15,714 nt of DNA from Discostella pseudostelligera (lineage: Eukaryota > Bacillariophyta > Thalassiosirophyceae > Thalassiosirales > Thalassiosiraceae). The notes beneath the pieces were generated by a model that worked only from the letters and a program-made list of their open reading frames with translations, ran no database searches and was not told the DNA's origin. The translations under genes were made by a program, and so were the position numbers. The stretch spans positions 1-15,714 of the forward strand of contig JALLBK010000302.1 in assembly GCA_036940085.1 (NCBI GenBank), read 5' to 3'. This document shows positions 1 to 9,309 of the stretch, one piece after another. The first letter of the stretch is position 1. The number at the start of each line of letters is the position of its first letter.

Positions 1-45
1 TTGACCACGTGGGCAGGTCAATTTTGGGTGGTCAAAATTTCTGCC
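1..45. repeat. Short imperfect inverted/direct repeat at the window edge
   Basis: TTGACCAC at 1-8 is the reverse complement of GTGGTCAA at 28-35. GGTCAA occurs twice in the same direction, at 16-21 and 30-35, spaced by 14 nt. A CACGTG core (6-11) sits inside the left arm. This could be a transcription-factor site cluster or the end of a longer repeat cut by the window edge. No function can be assigned. Confidence 0.3.
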
Positions 46-157
46 TACAGACATAGCCTTAGATACTACTACATACCATCAGCGGTCGACTAAAGACGGC
101 CCGTTCCAGTTGAATCGATACTCCGCTCGACAGTGCTATCCAATTCTTCAATTACAA

Positions 158-1929
158 ATGGCTTGGTAAGGCTGCATCGCACGGTTCACCAATTAATCAT
201 TTCGTATTGCATTAACATTCTTGTCTGATATCTTCAGGGGCAGCGGCGGTTCCCTCCGCTCATGCGATGCTTTGCTCAAGCGCGTCGAGAACAATGATCC
301 TCAACTAACTGAGCTCGTGATTCTTCCAATGAAGTTGTTTGATCCATCGGATTTGGAGAGACTGTCGAATGCTATTGGTAAGCGAAGTGTTTGTGTAAAT
401 GCTTGATGAACATTTGCGCTCCTCTTAGTCGGTGCGCAAGTTACTTGAATAAAAAGTGGAGTTCAATAAATGCTGCAGATACTTGTCATTTAACACCCTA
501 TCCAATGCACGTACTGTAACTTTACAGCAAGTGGTACCAACACCAACCTACGAACAATCAGTGCATCGGGACATCACCTGCCACCTCAATCACTGAAACA
601 ATTTGCGTCTGCGCTATCGACTCAGGCAAATACCTCATCACAACGAAACAATGATGGCGTATATGGCTGTGGGATATCAAGCCTTGCTATTGGTTCGAAG
701 GATATGTGCGACGAGGGAGTGATTGCTTTTTGTGAAGGGCTGGAGGAATCAAATGGTGGGATGTTGCGAGTGGTTGATTTTGGCTGGAAGAACATGTGAG
801 TAAATGCTTTCCTTTTCCTCGTTTTCATCAAGCATTGTGAATGGCATAGTTTCTCACCGATATTTATGTGATGGTCGTTCACTGGTCTAGTGGAAGAAGT
901 GGTCTACATTCAATAGGGAAGACTTTGGCACCGTCAAGTTTTCTGTGTCATCTTGATCTGTCACGGAACGGGTCCGTGGGGGATGAAGGGATAGAATCGT
1001 TTGCAATTGCCGCGACAAGATCTGCTGGCTATAGGAATACGGCATTCCCATCATTAGAAAAGTTGATATTGTCTGAATGTAATATCGGGCCGACGGGCAT
1101 GCAACATTTATCAATTCTCGTGTTGGGTTCTAAAAACAATCGCATTTCGCCAATCGACCTTTCCATCAACTCTAATCCAATCGGCCCCAATGGTTGTGAA
1201 GCATTGTTAAAACTATGTGCCATTCCTGGTAGGGGATCGGTGTTATCGCATTTGCGCCTATCTCAATGTTCTATCGGGGATGAAGGGATAGTTCTACTCT
1301 CCAATGCTGCTACTGCTAATCCATGCATCGGGCTTACAGTGTTGGACATTTCGGAGAATAATATAACAAGCGATGGTGCCAGAACATTTGCAGCGTCATT
1401 GGTAAATTCATGGCCAAATTTAGCAGAGTTAAACTTCTCAAAAAATGAGTTGGATTGTGAAGGTGTGACATCGGTGATGGGAGCTCTTGTCTCAAGATGT
1501 GATAGAATGGATAACGATCCAGCGAAGGAGAGGAACTCGACTCTGGAAAACTTAGACTTGTCCGGCACAAGCTGTGGAATTGAAGGAGCCAAAGCAGCAT
1601 TACGCAGTAGTGGTCTCGTGACACTTCGTCTTTTCAACAACAAACTTGGTTCTGCTGGGTTTCATTCCATCGCAACCTTACTTCGCGGGGGACACCAATC
1701 CATTGAAAATTTAGATCTCGGTGGAAACAATGCCGATGAAGAATCAGTCGTTGCAGTGCTGAATGCAATTGCGGACAAAACGGAGATCGGCCTTGCTTCG
1801 AAACTATCTGTACTTGAAATTGGAGGGAACAAATTTGGTGACGAGACACAGGAGGCGCTGGAAAAGCTGAGACGCGTGTGGACATCGCTGGATGTTGCAC
1901 ATGATAAGCCAGTTCGCGAAGAAAATTAA
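158..1929 (+). CDS. Leucine-rich-repeat protein, ribonuclease-inhibitor (RNI-like) type
   Basis: Four exons: 158-165, 238-377, 528-795 and 891-1929 (stop TAA), giving 484 residues. All junctions are GT/AG (gtaagg, gtaagc, gtgagt donors) and stay in frame. From about residue 130 the protein is a run of roughly ten LRRs of 28-30 residues, with cores such as [22 protein letters not shown] and NLDLGGNN, each followed by an 'xxGxxxL' helix half typical of RNI-like repeats. No kinase, NB-ARC, signal peptide or membrane segment is visible, so it is probably an intracellular protein-binding scaffold; the partner is unknown. The first coding exon is only 8 nt (M-A-W). The frame upstream of this ATG is open back to position 5, with a possible acceptor ending at 50, so the true start could lie further 5'. 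It converges on the RAD18-like gene with a 75-nt gap. Confidence 0.85.
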
Positions 1930-2004
1930 GCATACACCCTTGAAATTAGTTCATTAAGCTGATAATTTAACTTATCTCAGATAGACCACGCTCGTCATGC
2001 TCGT

Positions 2005-4342
2005 TTAGCATTCAATATTGACTACTTCTGCGCCCCTTTTATCACCCGAGCCAAGCTCAATGGGACGGACGGCATTGCACATTTCACATCGAGCCTTTTT
2101 CGTTAAGTTCCTCAAGTTGTTAAAGGTGCACGCACGGCAGACCCACGGTCCGAGGCTGGAAATCCTGGATGCTGATTTCGGTTGGGTAGTGTAAGTATAT
2201 CTTGGTGTTGACGACACAACATGCTTTGTTGATTCGGATACCGCTGCAAAAGCTAATTCGCAATTCGTGGTTTGACGAATAGCCATAGGTGGAGACGGAG
2301 ACCCATATATTCTTTTGTAATCAGCCAAGGTGAAAGATGTTGTCGACATCATATTATGATTTGCAGTGTTGCGACCAATCTTAATCGGCTCCACGTTTTC
2401 TTCATCTACCTGCTGAACTGCGGTCGCCGTTCCGACCGAACGCGATGACAATGACGCCCGACCCTCGATCCGCTCCATGAAATTGTTCAAAGGTGCATCA
2501 AATGTGGCATCCTTGCAAGTCGGCATATCCTGAATTGCTGTGTCGCGGCCAACAGACGGCTCAGCGTGTACCTCAACCACCTGCTTATCTTCGTTCGTCG
2601 TTCCGACCGGATGCGATGACGATGATGGCCCACCAACGATCGGCTCCGTGAATTTGTCGCTTTGTGCTTCGTACTCGGCTCCCTTGCTCGCCGTCATATC
2701 CTTAATTGCAGTGTCGCGATCAACCGATTTTATCGGCTCAACGATCTCCTCACCCACCTTCTCCTCAACTTCCTCTGTCTTTACCACTGGGTCCGAAGAC
2801 GACGATGCACGAGCCTCCCTCTGCTTCTTGAGAGTTGCGATCATCTCCGCGAAATTGTTATTCATTTTTGCATCAAACGTAGGATTACGTGTCGTTGGCA
2901 TCGTGTGGTCACCTTCTTTGCGAGATTCGAGCGAGTAAGCAAGATTTCTCATTAATGCACTTTGGTGTCCTGCTCCCGCACGTACAGCCTCCCTCTGTCG
3001 ATCAAAAATGAAAGGAAGGGATGCAAGAGATTCATGAGTTGTTCGAATTGATTTCGACGATGATAACTAGATAACGATTCACAAATCCGCAAATTCGATA
3101 CCTTACCCTGATAGTCATTTCCCTATTGCGGAACTCCTCCAACAATTCTCCCACCGACCAAGGATGTGCCGAATCACACTCGGAATTGTACAACGTGATG
3201 AAATCTGAATGGCGTTTCTTCAATTCAGAGTCATTGCCGTGTGTGTACAGCCCTTCTTTCTGACACAGCTCGACAAGTTGTTTCTTTTTCATGCTGTGAT
3301 AGTTGACGGTGGGCTTTCGTTTGAGCTGATGCTGATGCTGTCCCTGCGTTTGCATTTGCTTCGTTACTCCTTGACTAGCTAGAATCTTGAGGTTGTGTTG
3401 ATCCCCGTAATCATCGTCGTCATCATCCATATCACTGTCGGAGGAATAATCTGCTTTCGTGGCCATGGTCCGAAAACGCTTGGAAGATCTAACCTCACGA
3501 TCTTCCAAATCCTCTCCATGCTTCATCGCTTTCTGCGCACGCCCAGTCTTCTTTTCCTTGACTACTTTTGTCGATAGAATCCCTGACTTTTCTTTCATCA
3601 ATATATCCAACTGGACCAAACTCTCCCTCATCTGATTTCGACACAGTGTGTAGGCATCCACCAGCTGCTCCAATTGTTTATTGGGCAATATGCCCTTTTC
3701 GTAGTCGGACGATCCTGGCATACGAACTGGTTCATTGCATTTTGGACAATCTACCTTGCGTTTCATGCTGTAGTAAGTAATGTACAACGAAACATATCAT
3801 GTTTTATGTGTTGGATTCATCGATATCATCAATCAAGTGAATATTCAGTAGGAACAGTTTCCCAATACTTACCCAGTCAATGTACTCTTGAAATGAGCCC
3901 GCACACACAAACTGCAAAAGGCATGCATACACGGTATCAATGTCACCGGAGCATGGTACAATTCCGAACATATTGCACATCGCATTGCTAAATCAAGGTT
4001 GGCCAAATTTCGATGAAACGGATTGTTACGGGAGAAGTGTGGCGGGATGAGGAAGGCTGATTCGTCGGGTGGGATGTCATTTGGATTTTCCCGTTCAATA
4101 GGTGTGATGAGTGGTTTGGTTGGGGGTATCGTCGTCGTCGCAGACTGCCGAACGGGCGGCGACGGCACGGCAGCAGCAGCTGGAGGAACCGTCGCATGGT
4201 CTTGGTTAACGGGCGGCATTCCGGAAGATGCAGTTTCAACAGCGATTCCAACCCGCTCTGACTCCACTGCTGCTGCTCGCGCTGGTGCAGACGCCGCTGC
4301 TTTCAACTCAATAGCGTCGACCTCCTTGAGAGTCGGCGCCAT
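2005..4342 (-). CDS. RAD18: RAD18-like E3 ubiquitin ligase: RING, SAP and C-terminal NZF zinc finger
   Basis: Exons 4342-3873, 3767-3107 and 2994-2005 (introns of 105 and 112 nt) give 706 residues. After a Pro/Ala-rich stretch of about 120 residues come a C3HC4 RING (CAIC 122-125, CMH 138-140, CSLC 143-146, CPKC 164-167), an acidic Asp run near 270, and a SAP segment (about 311-360) with the RAD18-typical KKRHSDFITLYNSECD. A low-complexity region with three degenerate repeats follows, then an RanBP2/NZF finger (W661, C663, C666, C680, C683). In known systems RAD18 pairs with the E2 RAD6 and monoubiquitinates PCNA at stalled forks. The usual UBZ4 finger between RING and SAP is absent. The start at 4342 is chosen because it has a good context (gccATGG) and two E2F sites lie just upstream. 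In-frame ATGs at 4468, 4459 and 4417 would add up to 42 residues. The family call is firm; the start is not. Confidence 0.88.
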
Positions 4343-4428
4343 GGCTACCACCGGAAAAATGACGGTGAAATGTGGCTGTTTGTTTGGTGTTTGATATGGC
4401 AATGCTGGGCGCGCCATTTTGCAATGAC

Positions 4429-4456
4429 GCGCCAAAACAAAAAGGTGTTTTCCCGC
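4429..4456 (-). promoter_or_regulatory. Two E2F/DP consensus sites upstream of RAD18-like gene
   Basis: Two exact matches to TTTSSCGC lie 87-114 nt upstream of the chosen start. GCGCCAAA at 4429-4436 is TTTGGCGC on the minus strand, and TTTCCCGC is at 4449-4456. The palindrome GGCGCGCC at about 4409-4416 is nearby. They lie in the gap of about 310 nt between the MCM2 stop and the RAD18 start, where a promoter is expected. Binding is inferred from the motif only. Confidence 0.6.
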
Positions 4457-4654
4457 CATTTTCGCCACTCTACTTCCTCAATAATTCTTCCAGCCTCTTC
4501 CTACCATCGTTTGATGCCTTTTGCTGATGGTAAAGCAATGACCTCCTTCCTGTTGCGATTAACCGAGGTTCAGGTAGTCTCTCTAGAGACCAGATTAAAG
4601 CAAACTATGCATTTAGTACTCCTACTCATGAAATTTGATGTGTACCCTGCCCCG

Positions 4655-7600
4655 TCAGGAATTCCTCACTATGACCCGTCGTCTCATATCCAACGTGTAA
4701 CCTGCATCTTCAAATGCTTGATCCTTGCAAAAGTCTGCCACATCGTATATCCTTCGATCCCTGGCACGACTTTCAAACTCTTCCAATGGCACCTCTAATA
4801 CCTCCGGAATCACATCCGCATTCTTCAATTGTCGCTGACGAATTGTTTGATACATGGCCTCATTCCGCATCATATCCTGCAGGATATGCAGGAGCAAGTG
4901 TACGCGATCTTCTCCAGAACTCATAAACTTGGCAAAAGAACGGCGCAAGCTCCTACGCACACTAAACTTTTGGGCACTAATGAAGCTCTCCAGCATCATC
5001 TTCACACTGGCATCCATATCATCATCTCGCACGTAGTCCCGTAGGTGCATCTTAGCATGTGCCTCGGCCATGCGCATAATGGATTCGATGTGTCGTACGG
5101 CAATTGGCACACCTCCCGAGGCCGTCGATTCCTTCCGAAGTTGGACGTAGAGGGAGGCGATCTTCTCTTGGTCAAATGTACCGCCGCGCAGTGCTGGACG
5201 GCAATTCGCTCGTGCGTATTGAATATACTTTCGAAGGAGAGCTTGGGGAATCAAATCTCCTGAATTGACTCCGTCGGCAGATTCCAAGCGTGATCGTTCC
5301 GGGGCTAATGCTGCCCCACGAACGACGTCGCTCGTGGGAATGCTCATCATGTGACTTTCGGTGACGAACGATGCGAGGCGTTCATCGGACACTGGATCTA
5401 CCACATCTTGCAATACGCACAGACAGTCGAATCGTTGCAGAATCGGATCGGTGAGCTCAACATTCTCAGCCAGAGTGCACGAGCTGTCGTACCGTCCACC
5501 TATCGGGTTGGCAGCGGCAATGACGGAGCATCGTGCCTGAAGACTCGTGATGATCCCAGCCTTGGATACGGAGATGGATTGTTGTTCCATCGCCTCGTGT
5601 ATTGATGTTCTGTCCTGCTCATTCATCTTGTCGAATTCGTCAATGAGACACACTCCTCTATCTGCTAGGACAAGGGCTCCTAAAGAGTACGAACAGTAGA
5701 AAGTACAAGACATTGAGTGGGCGAATACTAAAATGGGCGTATCATGAAAAGCAACACAAACATACCTCCTTCCAATGTCCATTCTTTTGTCAACGGATCC
5801 TTATGAACATTCGCTGTCAACCCAACTGCACTAGCACCTTTTCCAGTGCTGTACACAGCCCGTGGAGCTGTCGCTTCCGCATACTTGAGCATTTGACTTT
5901 TGGCCGTACCCGGGTCTCCAAGTATGAGAACGTTGACATCACCACGGATACGATGCTTATCATCGATATTTTTGGGCACAGCTCCAAAAAGAGCCATGGC
6001 CAATGCCATCTTCACGTGTTCGAGCCCGTAGATGGATGGGGCGATGGATTGCACGATACGCTTTCCAATGTTGGGATCCGCAGCCAATTCTAAAATCAAC
6101 TTCCGATCAGCCTCACTCAAGTTCGATGCCGAACTAGCATCCTCCTTCTTGCGAATATGGTTTGCCAAGACGTATGTTTGGAAAACTGGAAAGCCGGATC
6201 GTTGTGTCAGATGATAATCGTACGAAGAGCAAAAGATACCAGTAACCTCCACCTCCTCGCCAGGTCGAGCCAGATCCACCAAATCATCCAGGAAGACCAC
6301 CTCCTTTGTTCGCGGTACTCGACCGGGGGGAACGGAGCCAGGACGTTCTTGCAAATTGACGCGTTGATAATTCCTGAACCGTGATCGACTCGAGTTGAGC
6401 CTGAATGGACCCTCTGATTCACACTCAGGACACATGGTGGGAGAATGTAAATCTGAAACATCACGTCCGTTGCCCTCCGGGCCAGACGAGTGCGAAGATG
6501 AGTCTTCGATGCGATATGGGCCAGTGGTGAATTTGCACTTGATGCAGTCGTAGTACGCTAGCTTCAGTTGCGGGAAGACACCCGATCGACGGGTAATTAC
6601 ACCGGACACCTTGACGAGTCCATCCAGATTAATCCGCCTCAAATCTCGCAACGAATCGACAAGAGGCACATCGCTAACACGAACATGAATCTCATCCCGA
6701 ATTGTGTGGTAGCTCGGAAAGAGTCGAAGTGTATGCCTAGTTGCTGCCTCGTTTAGTACGTCAAGTACATCCCGTGGCGCCTCACTGATCCACAATGCCA
6801 AAGTCGGCTGAGTTTGCACCAAGTGCAAGTACGACACTTCCAAAGCGGCCTTATTCGCGGAGCACATGTGACGAATCCTCTCCTCGTACGTGGGCGGAGT
6901 TTGCGCCATGTGACGCTTGCGTCGCTTCACTTCGGCCTCGTCTGCACCCTCTTGTTCAAGAAGATTATTCAGTTCCTCCTCACCCTCACGAAATGTCGAC
7001 AAGAAGACACGGAATTTGCGTTGAATCTCCCTGCGAGTTTTATCTTGTGCAATCCATTCTCGCAATGGGATATCAAATGCCTCAAGGTTGACCTCCTCTT
7101 GCTCCTCAAAATTATCATCTTCATCCTCTTCCATCATCCTATCCCGATCATCCTCGCCATCCTGTCCATCATCACCCTCGTCCATCCCCCGTCCCTCAAA
7201 CAACCCACGGCGACGACGTCGTTCCTCCACATCCTCCTCAGTTTCCATCATTTGTTCCTCGAGTGCACCATAAAATCCACGCGCTCGTCCACCACTGCGT
7301 GCCAACTTCCTCCGTTCCCTATCCCGCTCCTCCAATATCGCCTCGGCGGCCGCACGTTCATCGGCATCCATGGCACCATAGTCACGATCATCAATCCCCT
7401 CACGTCCGTAGGTGTCGAGTGCCGCAATGGCTTGGTAATCCTTGTGTGCATTTTCGAGCAAATCCTCTCCCTCATCTTCCTCTTCCTCGTCATTTCTTCG
7501 TCGTCCTCCTCTTCCCCTCCCAGCACCACCTCTGCCACGCCCTCCTCCCCTCCCCGTGCGTCGATTGTCACGATTACTAAACAGTACCGCGGCCGCCTCA

Positions 7601-8239
7601 TCCTCACCAGCACCCATCATCGTGTCATCGACATAGTCTCCATCGGTATCGTAATCATCGTCATCTCCTTCACCATCATTATCGACAAAGTTGTCAATAT
7701 CGTCATCGATATCGTCATTGCCACGTCGTCCAGCGGCGGAGGGGGCTTCAGCATCCATGGCATCATCTTCAAGTATGTTCCGATCGGGAACTTCTTGCAT
7801 TTCTTCCCCTATAAGATGCATAGAATTCAATAATTTATCGATTCGATGAGAGATGAGCGAGAATAGCACGTACAATTACTTGTCCAAAACACATGTCATT
7901 CCATTGAGATGAAAACTCACCCATGTAGAATTCATCTCCAGGAAAACTAGCCTCTCTCAACTCTGCCGCCTCGGCCTGCAGTCGACGTTGACGACGACGA
8001 TCGGCACTCCGAGCCTCGAGACGTTGTCGTCGTCGACGCAATTCCTCCTCCTCTTCGTCGTCGTCGTCGTCCTCATTTCCCCCAGCGGCCGCACCAGCAT
8101 CGGCCCCAGCGACATTTGCCGCAACCATCTCATTGTCGTCATCATCCTCCTCATCTTCATTGACAATGCGACGACGTTTCGGTGTTTCTCCGTAGGGACC
8201 GGTGGGCCCTCCTCCTCCTTGATCAGGGTTGGTGGCCAT
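4655..8239 (-). CDS. MCM2: MCM2, DNA replication licensing helicase subunit
   Basis: Exons 8239-7921, 7808-5766 and 5679-4655 (introns of 112 and 86 nt) give 1128 residues, against about 900 in animals. The long N-terminal tail is acidic and basic low complexity, with an RGG-type box at about 192-211. A histone-binding-like motif follows (DYQAIAALDTYGREG, about 230-244). Next come the MCM N-terminal domain, a C4 zinc motif (C528, C531, C566, C569), Walker A GDPGTAKS (from 737), Walker B CLIDEFD (798-804), the MCM2-typical MNEQDRTSIHEAMEQQSIS and arginine-finger region LQRFD (R870), and a C-terminal winged-helix region. It forms the MCM2-7 ring, which is loaded at origins and driven by CDC45 and GINS; MCM2 also carries H3-H4 histones. 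Upstream Met context is gccATGG. The third exon runs to a TGA at 4655. Confidence 0.97.
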
Positions 8240-8531
8240 GGCGTAGTAGTTGTATCACTTGATGGGGGAAAGTACGAGCAATGACGGCGGCATGTGCAAT
8301 GTCAATGTGCACCTGCACCAACATCGGTCGGATGGAGGCGTCGCGTCGGTGGAAATGACTGAGAGAAAATGGCGGGAAACTTTGCCTACTTACTTACATG
8401 ATGATTTTGTGTACCGTACGACAATTGCCAGCATCCGGGAGTGTACGGAGCAGTGTCACATAGGAACTCGTATAACTTTGGGATATGCATCATCTCTTTT
8501 CTTCTCACCGCGCCTGCCGGCTGCTGTCAGA
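8240..8531 (-). promoter_or_regulatory. MCM2 5' region
   Basis: This gene-free stretch lies between the MCM2 start and the first candidate + strand ATG (8532). Its only clear element is the E2F match at 8372-8379. If the candidate gene at 8532 is real, this is a divergent promoter. I see no convincing TATA box. Confidence 0.45.
8372..8379 (-). promoter_or_regulatory. E2F/DP consensus site upstream of MCM2
   Basis: GCGGGAAA on the plus strand is TTTCCCGC on the minus strand, within TGGCGGGAAA, 133 nt upstream of the MCM2 ATG. MCM genes are classic E2F targets in animals and plants, so motif and gene identity support each other. Occupancy is inferred. Confidence 0.65.
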
Positions 8532-9111
8532 ATGCACGTGCATGTGGCATGCTGTCGTCAGCAAGCTTTATGCTTTGCTGCCGCTCTCTCTCTCTCTCTG
8601 CCCGTGCTTTGCTGCTGCATGCTGCTCTCGTTGACAGCATCGTCGCAGATCGTCGCATTCAACCCTCAGAAGTTTGGATACGGTAAGGTGCTCGAACGAC
8701 AATGGACGATGGGACGATGATGGCCGCCCATCATGATATGACTATTGAAATGCAATGGTGCGGCGCACAATGCCAATATGCTTGGGACGATGATATTGTT
8801 AGGCGTTGGCGGGCTTGGGTGGGGAGTGGGTAGGGGACGGAAATGGCGTCAGGCACAGAAGGTCGCCGGTGTCAAGCCGGGAGGTATCAAGGGTGGAATG
8901 CACCAGTGTGCTCGTGCCGCCCGCCTTTGCCACTCCGTTCGCAACATGTCTNGGAGGTATCAAGGGTGGAATGCACCAGTGTGCTCGTGCCGCCCGCCTT
9001 TGCCACTCCGTTCGCGACATGTCTTCTATCGGAGGGGGATTGGTCGTCGATGACGCCGCCCCTCTCTTCGATCGACCACTCGAGACATGTGCATCTGGCG
9101 TCTACTGCTGA
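8532..9111 (+). CDS. Candidate small gene with signal-peptide-like first exon (uncertain)
   Basis: ATG at 8532 opens a 50-residue exon ending at donor GTAAGG (8683). It has a long hydrophobic core (ALSLSLPVLCCCMLLSL) followed by SSQIVAFNPQK, which resembles a secretory signal and, at A-F, the 'ASAF' cleavage motif of diatom plastid precursors. An acceptor ending at 8802 continues the frame into a Gly/Arg-rich exon. As written, that frame ends at 9053 (133 residues). If the duplicated 73 nt at the N are collapsed, it runs to the TGA at 9109-9111 (128 residues). I recognise no domain. The hydrophobic run partly comes from a (CT)n tract, so it may be chance. The stretch could equally be a noncoding spacer. 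Confidence 0.2.
8584..8599 (+). repeat. (CT)8 microsatellite
   Basis: Eight CT dinucleotides in a row. In the candidate exon at 8532 they encode a Leu-Ser run. A similar (TC)7 tract lies at 14894-14907, just past the NFU1 stop codon. Confidence 0.85.
8880..9024. repeat. 72-bp direct duplication separated by one N (probable assembly seam)
   Basis: Positions 8880-8951 and 8953-9024 are the same 72-nt sequence with one difference (A8943 versus G9016), separated by a single N at 8952. Two contig ends with an unmerged overlap give exactly this pattern. A true tandem duplication with one uncalled base is the alternative. Confidence 0.9.
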
Positions 9112-9309
9112 CGACGTCGACGGCCGCGTCGCTACTTGATGTCTGAGTTATTGCGTTGAGGCCGGAGCTGTATCGTCCGCTATGTTATACTGGAATTTAT
9201 TTTGAAAATATCTTCTCATTGTCATTTATTATCAATGTCTCTAACACACATCGTTCTTGCCTTACTTGCTACCCATCAACCATCAACACACAGGACTTTC
9301 CGTCTCAAC

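Noticed and set aside
1263..1643. Minus-strand frames of 96-126 residues inside the LRR gene
   Set aside because: Antisense shadows of a well-supported LRR exon; no family features.
4343..4468. Upstream in-frame starts that extend the RAD18 N-terminus by up to 42 residues
   Set aside because: The extension runs over two perfect E2F sites, and the ATG at 4342 has the better context. Not excluded without a 5' end.
6814..7833. 339-residue plus-strand open frame
   Set aside because: It is antisense to MCM2 exon 2. It is open because the MCM2 acidic codons (GAY/GAR) read as Ser/Ile/Val runs on the other strand.
8880..9024. Short repeat array (CRISPR-like or satellite)
   Set aside because: Only two copies, no spacers, and an N at the junction; an assembly overlap is simpler.
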